Assembly (NCBI GenBank): GCA_027604185.1 | Contig: JADGKB010000010.1 | Span: 62,001-126,000, forward strand | Length of the DNA stretch: 64,000 nt | DNA from: Boothiomyces macroporosus | Taxonomy: Eukaryota > Chytridiomycota > Chytridiomycetes > Rhizophydiales > Terramycetaceae | Reading direction: 5' to 3' | In this document: positions 10,953-23,258 of the stretch, piece by piece | Numbering within the stretch: the stretch's first letter is position 1 | Layout of the letters: the number at the start of each line of letters is the position of its first letter | The notes under the pieces: generated by a model | What the model was told of the DNA's origin: nothing | Database searches by the model: none | What the model saw: only the letters and a program-made list of their open reading frames with translations | Translations under genes and position numbers: made by a program

Positions 10953-12611
10953 TTACAATTTTGCCTTTGCCAAATTCTTCTTGTCCATGTCTCTCAAAAT
11001 CCTTCTTAAAATCTTTCCTGCCGCGCTCTTTGGGATTTCGTTGATGAATTCAACGCCGCCTCTCAACCATTTATGATAACTTGTCTTTGATTCAATGTAC
11101 TGTTGAATTTCTAATTCAGTGGCTTTCGCTCCAGGCTTCAGAACAACATATGCCTTTGGAATTTCACCAGCATTCGCATCCGGACGTGGAATGACTGCTG
11201 CATCTGCAATAGCTGGATGTCCCAACAAATACGATTCAAGTTCTGCAGGAACAACTTGAAGTCCTTTGTATTTAATGAGTTCCTTGATTCTGTCAACAAT
11301 AAAAAAGTATCCGTCCTTGTTTACACGTGCTACATCACCAGTATGAAGCCATCCATTGATAATAGTCTCTTTGGTAGCCTTTTCGTTGTTCAAGTATCCT
11401 TTCATGATATTTGGACCACGGACACACAGTTCCCCTTCCTGGTCATAACCCAATTCATTACCATCTGGGTCGACAAGCTTTGCTTGAACGCTTGGAGCCA
11501 AAACACCAATACTTCCAGTAACAATTTTATCCATTGGATTTGAGTGGGTTACAGGGGAAGTTTCAGTCATTCCGTAACCTAATATAAATATGAAAAGTAC
11601 CTTGTTTGATTGGAATGCCTAATCTCTTTGTAAACTCTTCAGAAACTTCATTGCCTAATGGGGCTGCACCAGACATTGCAAATTTGACGCTGGATAGATT
11701 GTACTTTGACACGATTGGGTGTTTGGCCATACCAATTGCAATTGGCGGAACAATGAACAAAATAGTGACTTTATAGGTTTCGATCATTCCCAAGAAAGCT
11801 ACCAAATCAAATTTAGATTGGACAACAATAGTAGTACCCCTCCAGAGCCCAAAGTGCAAGTAAATATTCAATGCATAGATGTGGTAGAATGGAAGAACAC
11901 CAATGGTTGTATCTTTTTCATCCATTTTTTCAAATGCATACAGTTGGTGGATGTTGGACACAAGATTGTCGTGAGTAGTCATCACGCCCTTTGAACGGCC
12001 TACAGTTAAATACACTTACCAGTTGTTCCGGATGAGTAGCAAAGGTAGGCAGTGTCTTCCTTTAATTGGCGTGGAGTATACTTAACTACTGGCAAACTTT
12101 GTACTTTAGAAGCACCCAAGCCAACCATATCATCAATTGATAAATGAGATCCAACTTTTTTGCTTCCAAACACAAATACTTTGGATTTTGGGATCTTTGC
12201 TTGCGATCCAGCTTCCAATGCATTTTGCAAGACGCTGTCATGAGAGAAAATGAATTTCGCACCAGAATCTTGAAGCTGATATGCGAATTCTGAAGCCAAG
12301 TAATTTGGGTTGGCAGTGGTAACGACTGCACCCAATTTAACTGCAGCATAGATGACAACTGGATATTGAATATGATTTGGAGAATAGATGGCGATTACAT
12401 CTCCTCTCTTTACACCAATTGAGTGCAAATATGCAGCTAATGAGGTAATTTTAGTCAAGAGTTGTCCATAAGTGTACTGTTCGTTGGTAACTCCATCAAT
12501 CAATGCTGGCTTGTTGATTCGTTCCTTTGGAATGTTGCCATTGAAGAATACCGCAGAAAAAGTATCACTTGGTTGGTAGTGGATTGGAGGAAATGAGGAA
12601 TTGAAAACCAT
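10953..12611 (-). CDS. Acyl-CoA synthetase, 4-coumarate:CoA ligase-like, peroxisomal, 538 aa
   Basis: ANL-superfamily ligase that activates a carboxylate with ATP and loads it on CoA. Introns at 12000-12019 (20 nt) and 11579-11600 (22 nt). The P-loop-like YSSGTTGRSKG is completed across the first junction and GYGMTETSP across the second. Further motifs are GELCVRGPNIMKGY, GWLHTGDVA, DRIKELIKYKGLQVVPAELE and the catalytic Lys region AAGKILRR. The start is the ATG of MVFNSS, as in 4CL proteins; the frame upstream lacks an ATG. The C-terminus is KAKL, so the last three residues AKL form a type-1 peroxisomal targeting signal. The substrate (fatty or aromatic acid) cannot be read from sequence. 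Confidence 0.92.
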
Positions 12612-12725
12612 ATTTTTGGGGAGAAAATTCCATCTACGTTTTGATGTGGAGGCGCATGATTCTAAGCCCTTTGGCCGAAAGGAAAAATTATGGTCACGGC
12701 ATGTCAATATTAAATATTTGCTTTA

Positions 12726-14966
12726 TTATTGAAGAGGGATTTTCGTTTCAACGACTTTTACGTCCATGCTAAGCTTTTTCATTAGCTCATCCAATTCAAC
12801 TAGCTCTTGGTATTCAAGCGAAAGATTTGCTTTAACATCCCGAATCTGCTTTTCTCCTAAAATTTCAGGAGGTGGTGGCTGGAGAATATTCAATTCAAGT
12901 TTCAATTCGTCCGTCCGAGCTTGATACTAATATTAGAAAGACTTACCTGCTTATACTTTGGTAAATATACTTGAGAGTAAGTTTGCCAGAGATGCTGCAG
13001 GTTGTTTATCCATGAAATTTCTGCAGAGGAGAGCTCTAGTTGTGTAAGGTCAAACAAAATCTCAATGATTGTGGACATTCGCTGGTGTTGCTTTTCAAAT
13101 TTTTGAGAAATGGCTTTCTGTTTTGTCCTGTAGCATTCGATGCTCGCAGAAATTCTTTTCAAGGTTTCTTTTGAGGTTTGAATTATAGTGTCATGATTTT
13201 TTCCCTCCTGCTCTAAGGAATATGCCCTAGAATGAGTGAAAATTACCATTCTCTCAGATCGCCGTATGCATCAAAGAGCTTTTGAATATTTTCTCTCGTC
13301 TTTTCAGCGCCATTTGTATAATCCTTTACAGTTTTTTCAGTAACAAATTCAGGATAGGGGGCGGATTTGGTGGTTAGTTTTGTAGCGATCGGTATATCGT
13401 CAATATTTGGCTTTTTTTGTTTAATTACACTCGTTAGTACTTTCAAGTCGCTTTTAGACACTTCAGGTTCATCATACATATTGTAGACTGTATCAATGAT
13501 CAAACTGCCTTTGGAGGATAAACAGGAAAAGGAAGGACCTAGTGCCAAAGAGCCGATTAAGCACAATCCGTTAGCATAGCTAACATTAGGGATATCTTAC
13601 TCTTTCTGTGTGTCTACCAGTCTTCGAATCTTGCAAAGAGCACTCTTTGAGTTGATTTGATTAGCTTTTTCTGGATCGTTCAGGTATTTTTTCAATTGTA
13701 TTTGAATCTGACATACTTGCCGATTGCTTTTGACGAATACACTATCTGGAATGGCGGGGTTGTGATGTAGTATCATCGGGATCGGCTCTTGAGATTTGAA
13801 TAGAGAAATAGATTCATGAACAAATAGCATCGGCGGTAGTTCGAGTTGATTCTATGTAAAAGTTCAATTACTTCTTCAATCTTCCAGATTGGCTTTGGAA
13901 GCTCCGTAACTATACCAGTTATTAATTCCCCAGAATCATATGTAAGTACAACTAGTGGACAGAGGTCTGTGGAAAGTACTAGAATATCAGAACATCCTCC
14001 AAAGCTTGTTAAAAACTCTGAATTTGGCTTGATTAGCCATGGGGCACTGCGTGCAAGCTCCATTTCTTGAAGTGGTCTAACTTGAGGTTTTCCATCTAAA
14101 TTAAATACTAGAAACCCCTGGCAGCTTCCAATAGGTCGTTTAGCCATCTGTGTGTCCAGTAGTATTGAATTTCTTGCTTGACATTTGATTCATTTTCCCA
14201 TTCTAGCAGTACTTTATCAAAAGTAGCTTTAAGCCATTCGACTGGCAAATTTGAATTGTTTGGAACAACTGGCGAGACTGACACGATATCTCCAGATTTC
14301 AACATGGCATATACTGTGATACAGGTCCATCCACAATTTGGATTGGTGTACTCTCCAATGGTAAAGGCAGTAGTTTCAAATTCATCCAGGTTCGCTCCAA
14401 ACATTGTTCCTTTCCTTGGGAAATGCTCAATTAGCTGAAAAGTCTGTTCTGGATCGTGTGTGTCTTTAGAAACATCAAACATGTATAAAATTCCACTAGA
14501 TACCAGCACTAATAAATGCGAATACGTTGCTGAAAATGGATGCCACATAATTTTTACAATGTCAGAAGAGGAAAAGTAAGTTGATCCAATTTCAAAATTT
14601 CTACACATTAAACAAATTCTACTCGCAAACTAGTTGTTGGTTTTCGGGCCGAGCAAGCGGTATTACTGAAACCACTAGATGATTCCTGTCCGCGATCGCC
14701 AATAATCTGCCTTGTTCATTGATCAGCAATTCGTTGATTTCAAAATCGACTCGATCGTTTACCAATACTTTGAAACTTGCTTTTGTATCCCCAATAAAAG
14801 TTCTTTTCCACTGTAGCAGGTTGAACACCCGAATCTCTTTCTTGCAAGCGATAAACACTTCACCATCTTTTTCCTGAATCAAGTTCCGCTTATATTTGTT
14901 GTGTGAGAGTCCATGCAGAGCAGGATGCTCTTGAATGGTATCCATCCACGGCTCGATATATCCCAT
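12726..14966 (-). CDS. NUP82: Nucleoporin Nup82/Nup88 family, 705 aa
   Basis: Component of the cytoplasmic filaments of the nuclear pore, anchoring mRNA export factors. Seven exons; introns at 14601-14622, 14096-14115, 13852-13871, 13580-13600, 13227-13246 and 12927-12946 (22, 20, 20, 21, 20, 20 nt). The N-terminal half is a beta-propeller with family landmarks: ELLINEQGRLLAIADRNHLVV, then IVKIMWHPFSATYSHLLVLVSSG and PEQTFQLIEHFP. After the fifth exon the protein turns into coiled coil, as in Nup82/88. The joined frame ends at TAA 12726-12728. The start codon is only 31 bp from that of the divergent methylase gene, so the two must share a very small promoter. Confidence 0.85.
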
Positions 14967-14997
14967 TGAGATTGGTAAATTTTTTCAAAAAAATATT

Positions 14998-16330
14998 ATG
15001 GGGAATTCGTTTTATGACGTTGCAGCAAAGATTATACAGAAACTGTCTGGCCAAAAGGGGACCATCAAATCGCTAGTAATGGCGGAAAAAACTACGGACA
15101 AGAAACTGTTGTATGCCATCATTTGCGAGACTTTAAAATACAGGCAAGTAATTGAAGAGATTATGGAGAAATCTGGGATTTTAAAGCAGGAGAAAAAGAT
15201 GGGGAAATACCTGCTGACGGTATTGATTTATGATTTGCTATTTGGAAAGGGACGAATCAGTGGTGTTTACAAAGAGAAAATTCTTCGCCACAAAACAAGG
15301 TTGAATGCAGAATTAGTAAAGATAAAAATCAAAAGAGGATGCAAAGACAATAAAGATTTAATACCAGAGCATATCAGGAATGCCATAGTACTTCCGCGGT
15401 ATGTGAGGGTGAATACAATCAAGATTAGCGTTCCAGAAGCAATCAAGCACTTTGAAAAGAAAGGATATCAGATGGCGGATTCATCTATTCTTGATGCTGA
15501 TACTTGGCCGTAATAATTTATTAAGCCAGGCAAAATCAAATGTGCAAAGATGACCATTTACCAGAGCTTTTGATTTTACCACCTTCTGCCGATTTGCATG
15601 ACGATGAGCTGCTGCTTGATGGTAAAATAGTGCTGCAAGACAAAGCATCCTGCTTCCCTGCCTTTATTCTTTCACCGCCAGTCAATTCTGTTGTAATAGA
15701 TGGATGTATTTCTTGCTAATTTAGGCGCCGCTCCTGGAAACAAGACATCACATTTATCAGCAATTATGAAAAACACTGGCAAAATAACTGCTTTTGATAT
15801 GGATAGAAAGAGATTGGATACATTAGAAAGACTAACAGGAAGAGCCGGTTGCTCAAACATCAAAGCGGTACATGGTAGTTTCCTTGATGCAAACCCTAAA
15901 GACTACTCCAATATTGAATATATACTCCTTGATCCTAGTTGCAGTGGGTCAGGCATTGTTGGAAGAATGGATCATTTGGTTCAAGATTTTGAAGAAAATG
16001 AGGCAGAAGATACGCAGGAAAGAGTGAATTCGCTCGCAGAGTTTCAGAAACAAGTCTTGTTGCACGCGTTTTCATTCCCCAAAGTGAAGCGAGTTGTTTA
16101 CTCTACCTGCTCGAAGCACAAAGAGGAAAATGAAATGGTGGTAGAGCACGTCCTTTCAAAAAACAAAAGGTTCAAGTTGGTAGAAAATGTATTTAGTACC
16201 TGGAAAAGAAGAGGATTAGAAGAGTTCAGTTGTGGTAATCAATATTAATCTAGGCAATAAAGTTATAAGAACAGATCCAGAAAGAGATCATACAATCGGT
16301 TTTTTTGTAGCTCTGTTTGAGCGCAAATAA
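14998..16330 (+). CDS. RCM1: 25S rRNA m5C methyltransferase, Rcm1/NSUN5 type, 424 aa
   Basis: SAM-dependent RNA cytosine-C5 methylase of the large ribosomal subunit. Introns at 15510-15529 (20 nt), 15706-15724 (19 nt) and 16235-16253 (19 nt). The N-terminus matches the NSUN5 pattern (GTIKSLV, YAIICETLKYRQV, LLFGKGR, LPRYVRVNTIK). The SAM-binding GCAAPGNKTSH is created at the second junction. Motif IV is DPSCSGSG and the catalytic motif VI is VYSTCS. The last exon encodes the conserved ending TIGFFVALFERK. Transcribed divergently from NUP82. Confidence 0.95.
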
Positions 16331-16421
16331 AGCATTTATATTATGTCTTTAGAGCTGAAATATATCAACTCAGCTTACTACAAGGATGCTGGATATCTGC
16401 GGTACTAGTGATTGATAGTTT

Positions 16422-16580
16422 TTATTTTATCAAAGAGTTTACAATTGAGGGTGAGTTTTGGTTGATTGCCAACAGTATCACTAACACGCTGATCAAGACA
16501 AACAGGATAAACAACTGAAAGTAAATGACCTTTGACTTTGTTTTAATCTCGTATTGCTCCACAAATAATCCCTTTTCCAT
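16422..16580 (-). CDS. Possible small single-pass membrane protein, 52 aa
   Basis: A short frame from an ATG at 16578-16580 to TAA at 16422-16424. A charged N-terminal third (EQYEIKTKSK) is followed by about 22 hydrophobic residues (VIYFQLFILFVLISVLVILL) and a short polar tail, the layout of a tail-anchored or small ER/mitochondrial membrane subunit. No family was recognised. A competing small frame lies on the other strand, so this call rests mainly on the convincing hydrophobic helix. Confidence 0.35.
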   Translation of the reverse strand: MEKGLFVEQYEIKTKSKVIYFQLFILFVLISVLVILLAINQNSPSIVNSLIK

Positions 16581-16677
16581 TACCCATAAACTCGAAAATC
16601 GGCTATTTAAGCAGTGCATGGATATTAAATTTGAAATTAAAAATAATATTAAAAATTTCTTTATTTTAAAACAGGTA

Positions 16678-16962
16678 TCATTGCTTGGTGGTGGATTTGA
16701 GGTTTTCTAGGAGTGTTTGCAGTTCCTGTTCCCTTTGTTTGTTATTGAGCGCTTCTTCCTCCGCAGCCCCGATTGCTTCTTTGAGCATTTGATTAGTTTG
16801 ATAAATTAAAAGTATTTGTTGCTGGTAAATCTTGAGCTGCTCGTCCAGCTCTTCGTCAAATTCTGAATCATAGTCCTCTTCGCTTGAATTTAGCAAATCC
16901 TATGGGTTAATAAAATGTACCTCATCTTCTAATCCAGGAATACTGAATTCTTTGAGTGACAT
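16678..16962 (-). CDS. Small acidic coiled-coil protein, 87 aa
   Basis: Two exons joined over a 21-nt intron (16900-16920). The product begins MSLKEFSIPGLEDEDLL, continues with an acidic run (SSEEDYDSEFDEELDEQ) and then a heptad-like helix rich in Gln/Glu/Leu to the stop. An in-frame ATG further upstream (17122-17124) would add 54 residues that begin with a hydrophobic stretch; the shorter start is preferred because the extra residues do not look like the rest. Function unknown; size and helix suggest a small complex subunit. Confidence 0.5.
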
Positions 16963-17571
16963 TCTATTATTCACGGGAAATACGGAAAACTTTCCGCTGC
17001 AAAATTTCTTGGACAAGTCACATGATTGATGGTTTGAGTCAAAATTACTGGTCACCAAAAACAGAAGCTTTTGTTCAAGGCTGGACACAAAAAGGGAGAG
17101 AATGGTAATGGTGCAAAACAGCATGCGCTTTAACGCGAGACATTAAAACATCAAATTCAAGACAAGTCGAACTGTTGGATGAATGGCGCATCGTTAAAAT
17201 GGAGGAGCATTACGTGTCTAATCACTAAATCACTAGAATTAATCGCGTAGTATCAAGACGATCGCTGTTTCAAATCTCGGAATGCAAATTGTTTTAAAGC
17301 ACTTTTGAAAGCGTGATTTCTTTGCTATTGGATTTCTTTCTAACCGCCCGAAGTGTTGAAGGACTCACTACTTCTGTTCTCAGACGTGATTAGAATCAAG
17401 CAGATCAAATGGAAGGACATGCGCGATACAAATAAAACAGCTGATCAAACTCTCGCTTGATTACAATTTCTATACAACTGGTTCTAGTATCATGTTGATT
17501 CTCGATAACTAATTGGGCCAGTTCCGTTCAAGACAAAGCAGTCCAATTTTGTAATCATTTTTTTCTGAAAA
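16963..17571. other. Gene-poor stretch, about 600 bp
   Basis: No convincing gene found on either strand. The only ORF is the optional upstream extension of the small coiled-coil gene (to 17124). A B-box-like string (GTTTCAAATC near 17270) was checked, but no cloverleaf could be folded around it. In a window where spacers are usually under 100 bp this length is unusual and could hide an unspliced ncRNA. Confidence 0.4.
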
Positions 17572-18102
17572 ATGTATGAACAAAACAACCCCATAAAAGT
17601 CGCTTGTCTGTCAATTGCATTCCTGCAGTCATCATCATACAAACCACTGACTCAAATATCATCGCGGTTCATTAAAGAAAGGATTGCCTTGTCAAAACTC
17701 TCGACTTTACTAGATTATTTTTGCTGGACATTTATACCAAATTTACAACTGGAAATAGACAGTATAGATCCGGCATTGGCTTCGCCACCTACTTTTAAGG
17801 TACTCGATCAAGACACGATACACGCGCAAGTTTCGTTCTCAAACTTGTCTGTAATCCTATTCTTGGACGATATAAATTGGACCTTTCATGATCTACGAAA
17901 CCACATTGAACCTTGGTATCCATCAATTCAAGAAGCAAAGAAATCATTTGCGCTCAAAGACGAAATGCAGGTGGAAGTGGAGGATTACTGGAAAATGTAT
18001 GATTTAGTTATTGATCCACCGCAAGAAATCAAACGCAAAGCTGAGGAAGAAGTGGAAAAGGAAGAGTTCAATACAGAAGATGATTACTGGAACGCATATT
18101 AA
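17572..18102 (+). CDS. Conserved-looking hypothetical protein, 176 aa
   Basis: Single exon from ATG to TAA. The N-terminal two thirds look like a mixed alpha/beta domain; the C-terminal third is acidic and holds two copies of a D-Y-W motif: VEDYWKMYD (near residue 138) and TEDDYWNAY at the very end. Repeated DDYW-Y motifs near the C-terminus occur in uncharacterised fungal proteins, from memory; no function can be assigned. The convergent neighbour's stop lies 17 bp away. Confidence 0.65.
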   Translation: MYEQNNPIKVACLSIAFLQSSSYKPLTQISSRFIKERIALSKLSTLLDYFCWTFIPNLQLEIDSIDPALASPPTFKVLDQDTIHAQVSFSNLSVILFLDDINWTFHDLRNHIEPWYPSIQEAKKSFALKDEMQVEVEDYWKMYDLVIDPPQEIKRKAEEEVEKEEFNTEDDYWNAY

Positions 18103-18119
18103 TTTAATGTAGAATAAAA

Positions 18120-18686
18120 CTAGCGTTGTTTTTTGTGTAGATTAGGATATACCCAAGGCGTCATTGGCTTTTGTATCGTCGTACCAGGGTAGCTAGACCT
18201 ACATCAACAGTATTTACCAGTCAGAATACGGCTCTTCTCCTACTGGCTCCCAAATAGGCGGAACTTGCTTGGTATCAACCTCTTTCCAACAAACATGTGA
18301 CATGTTGGGAGTAGTAGAAAACACCATCAAATCCCTTCATTAATACCAGTTACTCTCCAAATCTAATTACTTTACCCGTCCGTTCCAAACTTAGTTGTAA
18401 CCGTTTGTTTCTGAATTGTGCATATACATCCGTTAGCTTGAGCATATCCCCTGGGAACAAATTCTCCCATACATCTCCCCACAGCGATAGTATAACCGAT
18501 CCAGATGAATCGCCAACCCAGATGGAATACAGAGGCTGGTTATTGCTTTTACTTATTGCCAGTTCACCTATGTTATTATTTAGTACGCTTCTTGTCAATC
18601 ACCATACATGTGATATTCAATCCTTTTCTCGCTGGTCGCAGTTCGCGAATGGGCGTAATTATATGATTTACATTTTTCTCACTCAT
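18120..18686 (-). CDS. SOSS complex subunit B / NABP-like ssDNA-binding OB-fold protein, 169 aa
   Basis: Four exons with three 19-nt introns (18568-18586, 18335-18353, 18199-18217). The spliced protein starts MSEKNVNHIITPIRELRP and follows the SOSS-B pattern: KGLNITCMVIDKK, WVGDSSGSVILSLWGDVWENLFPGDMLKLTDVYA, RLQLSLERTGKVIRFGE, and the family's FxMVFSxTPN element (EDLMVFSTTPN) after the second junction. SOSS-B (hSSB1/NABP) binds single-stranded DNA in break repair and, with Integrator subunits, in transcription termination. The tail is short and Pro/Tyr-rich. It is normally absent from yeasts, which helps place the organism. Confidence 0.85.
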
Positions 18687-18709
18687 GGTAAAATTTGAGG
18701 TGAAAATTT

Positions 18710-21700
18710 TTATTCCTTTTGCTTGAGCTTGTCTATAATTTGGTCAATTGACAATTCCCTATGTCCTAATCTAGTCTCCAAAGGTGGCAATTGCGATCGA
18801 TTAGTTGCTTTAATATTGCGGATTAAGATTGGGCGATTAAGGTAAGGCTTGTCATAGTAAGCATAAAGTTTGTGTGGCCAAGATTGCGGTTTTCTGACAT
18901 AATGAAGCAGTTTACCCTTTCTTGTGACTGTAACGGTCTCATCTGGCTCTAATACCTTAGCATCATACAACTTTTCAATCACCGTATCAAGATCGTTTCT
19001 CCTGCTTTTCTTTATCTTTCTGGATATGCTAAGGTGGTTGTGCTTGTAAAGTGTCTTGAAGTTACGTAAAAGGAATCGCCGTTTAGGTCTATGCGGAAGC
19101 GCATACTTGTATGCAATATTGACACTACCATATGTGAGTTTCTTTGAATTTCTAGGCACTATAACTTCATTTGATGGCAGGTCATCGGCTGGTTCTTGGA
19201 TAATTGCCTGATAATCAACTTTACGCTTGACTTGCTTTTGTACCTTTTTGACTTTTTCATCATCGTCTTCCTTTTTGTTCAAACCAATAAACCCTCGGCA
19301 GTTTTCACTCTGACACATGCACTTTTGCAATGGACCAAAAGATTCAAATTTGTAGTCGTAGGTCAACTCTGATCCTGGCTCGATATCTTTTGAAGCAAAC
19401 AACCCAATCCTGCACTCACCATCATAGCTCCTAATCGTCAGCTGTTTTTACCATTTCTCAATGTGGCAGTTTGGATCACAAGAGTGATTTGCAAATCTTG
19501 CGATCGTGCCTTTACGATATCCATCAATTACTTCGCCAAATCCATAGTTCAAGAAATAATGGTTGGATGCGTTGGCATATATCGTTCTCATTCGTTCTCG
19601 GCAGGTGGCATCGCTAATGATTTCACCCCGATATTCCATTATAAATTTGTTTTTGGGAATGAATTCTTGAGTTTGAAGTCCAAATCCTCTTCCAGGACAC
19701 TGAGTTAGAAGCGCCTCACCTTAATTACAGTTACTCCTTTGACTGTTTCTTTTCTTTCAAAACGCTTGTTTGAGCACCTATCTCCATTTGGACAATCGGA
19801 TGTACATTCAATGTACATGCATCTGTTCAGACAAGACGGCCCACAAGCTGGCGATCCATCTTCAGGTAACTCGCAATGACATATAGCAGGTGCTTCTGCC
19901 TTTCGTGGTTTGCGATCGACATAAATGTCTAAATTAGATCTAGACTACTCTTGGAAATAGTTTGGAATGAAGTAGGTGTGTTGGTAGAGAAGCTCCTCTT
20001 AACTCCTTTAACCCCACCATTCAAATCCACAAACAGTTTAATATCGTGGGGAATGTCAAAGTGCGAAACGTTGGAAAGCATGGCTTCACCTTCATCGATT
20101 GGCAGCGGAAATGTAAAGTTTGTATCAGCGTAAAACTTTTGGTGAACTTTGTTTGGATCTTCCTCCGCATATATTCCAGCTTTGAGAAACTTTTTCTTCT
20201 AAAGTCAATAGAAATTACATTATACAGGTTTTTAAGCTGGCCGTCCCATTGGTTCGCATAATGCTCCGACTTTGTTCCCCATGGTTGCATCACTACGGAA
20301 TGGTAGTGCTTATTTGCTTCGAGGTTGCTAATATGAGCAAAAATTACTCTAGTTCATTATTCAATGGATCTTCCCCGTTAACTTTGTCTATTGCATCTTC
20401 AATTTCATGGTTCTTTAGCTCTCTGTAACTAACTAAATTTTCAAACAACCCCACGTTGTGTGCTCCTACCAGTTCTCTGAGATTATATTCCAACAAAGCA
20501 CCCTGCATCCTTTCTCCAGTGTCTTGAGATCCAGAGAATACTGTTGGACACGGTGAGTTGAAAAAAGCAATGATTTGGTCCTGAATATTGGATGGATTTT
20601 TTCGATCTTTGGATAGTTCCAAAAAGCAAGATTCTGAGAGATTCTGCAATTCATATTCGTCTGAAGATTTTTCAGATTTTTTCAGACCCAACCGCCTCCT
20701 AACTCTCAGGGATGCTAATAAAGGATGGGCATAATCCGGAACTTGGTTAACTTTTGGGGGATTCCTTGGTCGTCCAATAGGTTTCTTGGTTGATTTGTGC
20801 TCAACCTTTCGTTCAGGTTCAGAGGAAGTAATTGAAGTATTCCTTGTTGCTCGAGCAATTGGAGTTGGCTGTTTCAATACAACTGCATCTGGTTTTAATT
20901 TCTTTGCGGGTGGTTCAGGAGTAATTTCGACATGTTTACTTGGTTGAACCATATTCATTACCATTAAATCATTTGCAGTGGGATTCTTCCTTGGCCTTCC
21001 CATGGAAGCAAACAGCTTGATTGGTTTGTATTTTTTAGGAGTAACTTCCTTCACAGGATAAATTCTTGGTCTTCCTTTCCTACGTTTTCCATACAAGAAC
21101 AATTCAGGGTTCAAAGGATCAAATACCCTAGAATTCTTGTTTGTAGTATTTCTATTTTCGTTAACGTTGTTTTCATATTCCTCTGTTTCACTTTTCACGC
21201 CTGTTTTTCTTCTTGAACGCAAAGATTGTTGTGCTTCCTTGGCAACGTTCAATCTAGTAGATCTCGAGAGTCCTTTTGGGGGCACAGACCTACTACTGAT
21301 CTTGTATATCTTGCTGGGAGTCCGCATTACATTGTCAGACAGAGCAAAGTCATACTCCCGATCAGAAGGTGAATCTGATACAGTAGACAAGCTGACTGCA
21401 TCTTCATCGACTTCGTTGTTTTCCAGGTATTGCAGGCGCTGTAAAGCCTCGTCATATTCAGATTTAGCCTAGGTTAAAAAGCAACAACATTTGTTGAATA
21501 ATTGATTTGAACTTCATTCATTTCCAGATCAACATGCATTAAATCTGATAACGATTTTCTGCGATCCTGTAATTAATTCAAAGTACATATTTCTGGGGAT
21601 ATTTCCACCGATCGTCCAGAAATTTATCCGCTTCCTGATCCTGAATAGTCTGATCAGAAGTCTCAGCAGTGTCGTCCATCCCCTTTTCGAACTGCTAAGT

Positions 21701-21728
21701 TAATACAAGTTACCTTGCTGGTGAGCAT
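18710..21728 (-). CDS. ASH1-like histone lysine methyltransferase (AT-hooks, AWS-SET-post-SET), 952 aa
   Basis: Nine exons; introns at 21695-21713, 21567-21586, 21469-21488, 20328-20347, 20199-20218, 19929-19948, 19700-19719 and 19431-19451 (19-21 nt). The first exon is only 15 nt. The N-terminal half carries three AT-hook cores (KRRKGRPRIYP, MGRPRKNP, IGRPRNPP). Then come KKKFLKAGIYAEED (typical just before AWS in ASH1), an AWS Cys cluster (ICHCELPEDGSPACGPSCLNR, ECTSDCP), the SET domain with GRGFGLQTQ, MEYRGEII, RFANHSCDPNC and ELTYDYKFE, and post-SET CMCQSENCRGFIG. This layout matches Ash1/NSD/SET2-type H3K36 methylases; AT-hooks favour Ash1. About 200 basic residues follow. Confidence 0.9.
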
Positions 21729-21853
21729 TTCAAGATCTAGAAAAAAGAATGAAAATTAAACTGGAAAAATGGAATTAAATTTTCGCAATATTTGAACTTG
21801 CAATAGCAATATAATTCTTTATTCATTAAGTGTTTTTCTTTTTCTTTTTTTTC

Positions 21854-23203
21854 ATGGACGAAAATAAGGGACTGTTTAAATATACAGAACAAGAACGCGC
21901 AAAAATAGCAGTGAAGCTGCTGCTATCGCTTTCAAAGCCTGTGCTGGCCGGCATCATAGGTACGCTAATCTAATAGAGATTCGCTCCAACCTTTGTTGAA
22001 AAAGGATCCCTTCCAAACACTTCCATATGAATTAAGCACAAAGATTTGCAGGTACTTGACAGTGGCAGACATTAGAAGGGTAATTCAAGTGTCAAAGAAT
22101 TGGAATCAATTAGGAAACGACGAGCATCTCTGGAAATTCTTGTTTTTCGCAAGAGGATGGCGTTGTAATGAACACTATATCAATGGAACAGAGCTGATTA
22201 ATACCCAATGGAAATACATTTATGAGCAGCGTTCAAGATTGGAGAATAATTGGATAAACGGGAGGTTGACAATACTAATACAGGTACACAGTTAGTGAGC
22301 TACATGGGCATGAAGATGCGGTATACACCCTTCAATTTGACGACCAAAAGATTATATCTGGATCTAGAGATCGAACTATAAAAATATGGGAAAATGGAGA
22401 TGTTTCAAAAACACTACTTGGACATAAAGCCTCAGTGTTATGCTTGCAGTACGATAAAGATATCATAGTGTCTGGGTCATCGGATTGCAGTGTGATAGTG
22501 TGGGTAAGTGGTTGTAATCGTAGGATATCTATACAGGCAATATCCTTCGTCATTTATTTTCACATTCAGAACCAGTGTTGAATTTGCAATTCAAAGATAA
22601 TATCCTTGTCACTTGCTCCAGAGATAAAACTATCAAAGTATATCTTGCTAATGTAGATATGGGATATTCAAACAGGGACGGTTCTGAAAACACTAATTGG
22701 TCACACTTCTGCTGTAAACGCAGTTCAATTCCAAGAGGATTTGATTGTATCCGCCAGCGGAGATCAAACTATTAAACTGTGGGATTTCAATGGCAACTTG
22801 ATAAAGACTCTGGTACAGTACACTAGAGGAATCGTTTGTATGCAGCTGAAAGGGAATTTAATAGTTACTGGCAGCAGTGATCATCAAATCAAAATATGGG
22901 ATTTAGACACTGGTATTTTTAATTAATTTAGGCCATCTGGTGGATTCCTTTGTTGGACATTCTCATCTGGTGCGCTCGATACAGTTTGACAAACGGAAAT
23001 TAGTTTCATCATCGTACGATCATACAGTAAAGATATGGGATATTAAAAATGGCAAACTCATTCATGATTTGAAAGGGCATACTGACTCTGTCCTAAAGGT
23101 CCAATTCAATGACACAAAGATAGTGTCAGCTGGTCACGACAAGAAGATTATCGTATGGGATTTCACTGTTGGATTGGATGACCCACAGTATTTCTATAAA
23201 TAA
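21854..23203 (+). CDS. F-box/WD40 repeat protein (SCF substrate adaptor), 417 aa
   Basis: Six exons; introns at 21960-21978, 22265-22283, 22504-22523, 22638-22656 and 22913-22931 (19-20 nt). The F-box is at about residues 45-90 ([29 protein letters not shown]). It is followed by seven WD40 blades with GH...WD/W signatures: [46 protein letters not shown], a blade ending [21 protein letters not shown] and [12 protein letters not shown]. Expected role: recognising phosphorylated substrates for an SCF ubiquitin ligase (Met30/Cdc4/Fbw7 class). The blades only assemble after the introns are removed. Confidence 0.93.
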
Positions 23204-23258
23204 GCTTTGTATTTAAAAACCTTATTTTTCTATAAATTACAATGAACATTTAAGCTTC

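Noticed and set aside
16342..16515. Plus-strand mini-gene beginning MSLELKYINSAYY
   Set aside because: It needs a 17-nt intron without a good branch element and conflicts with the minus-strand frame that has a clear membrane helix.
17260..17300. Possible tRNA B-box (GTTTCAAATC)
   Set aside because: No matching A-box, acceptor stem or anticodon arm could be folded around it; the TTCGAAC near 62677 failed the same test.
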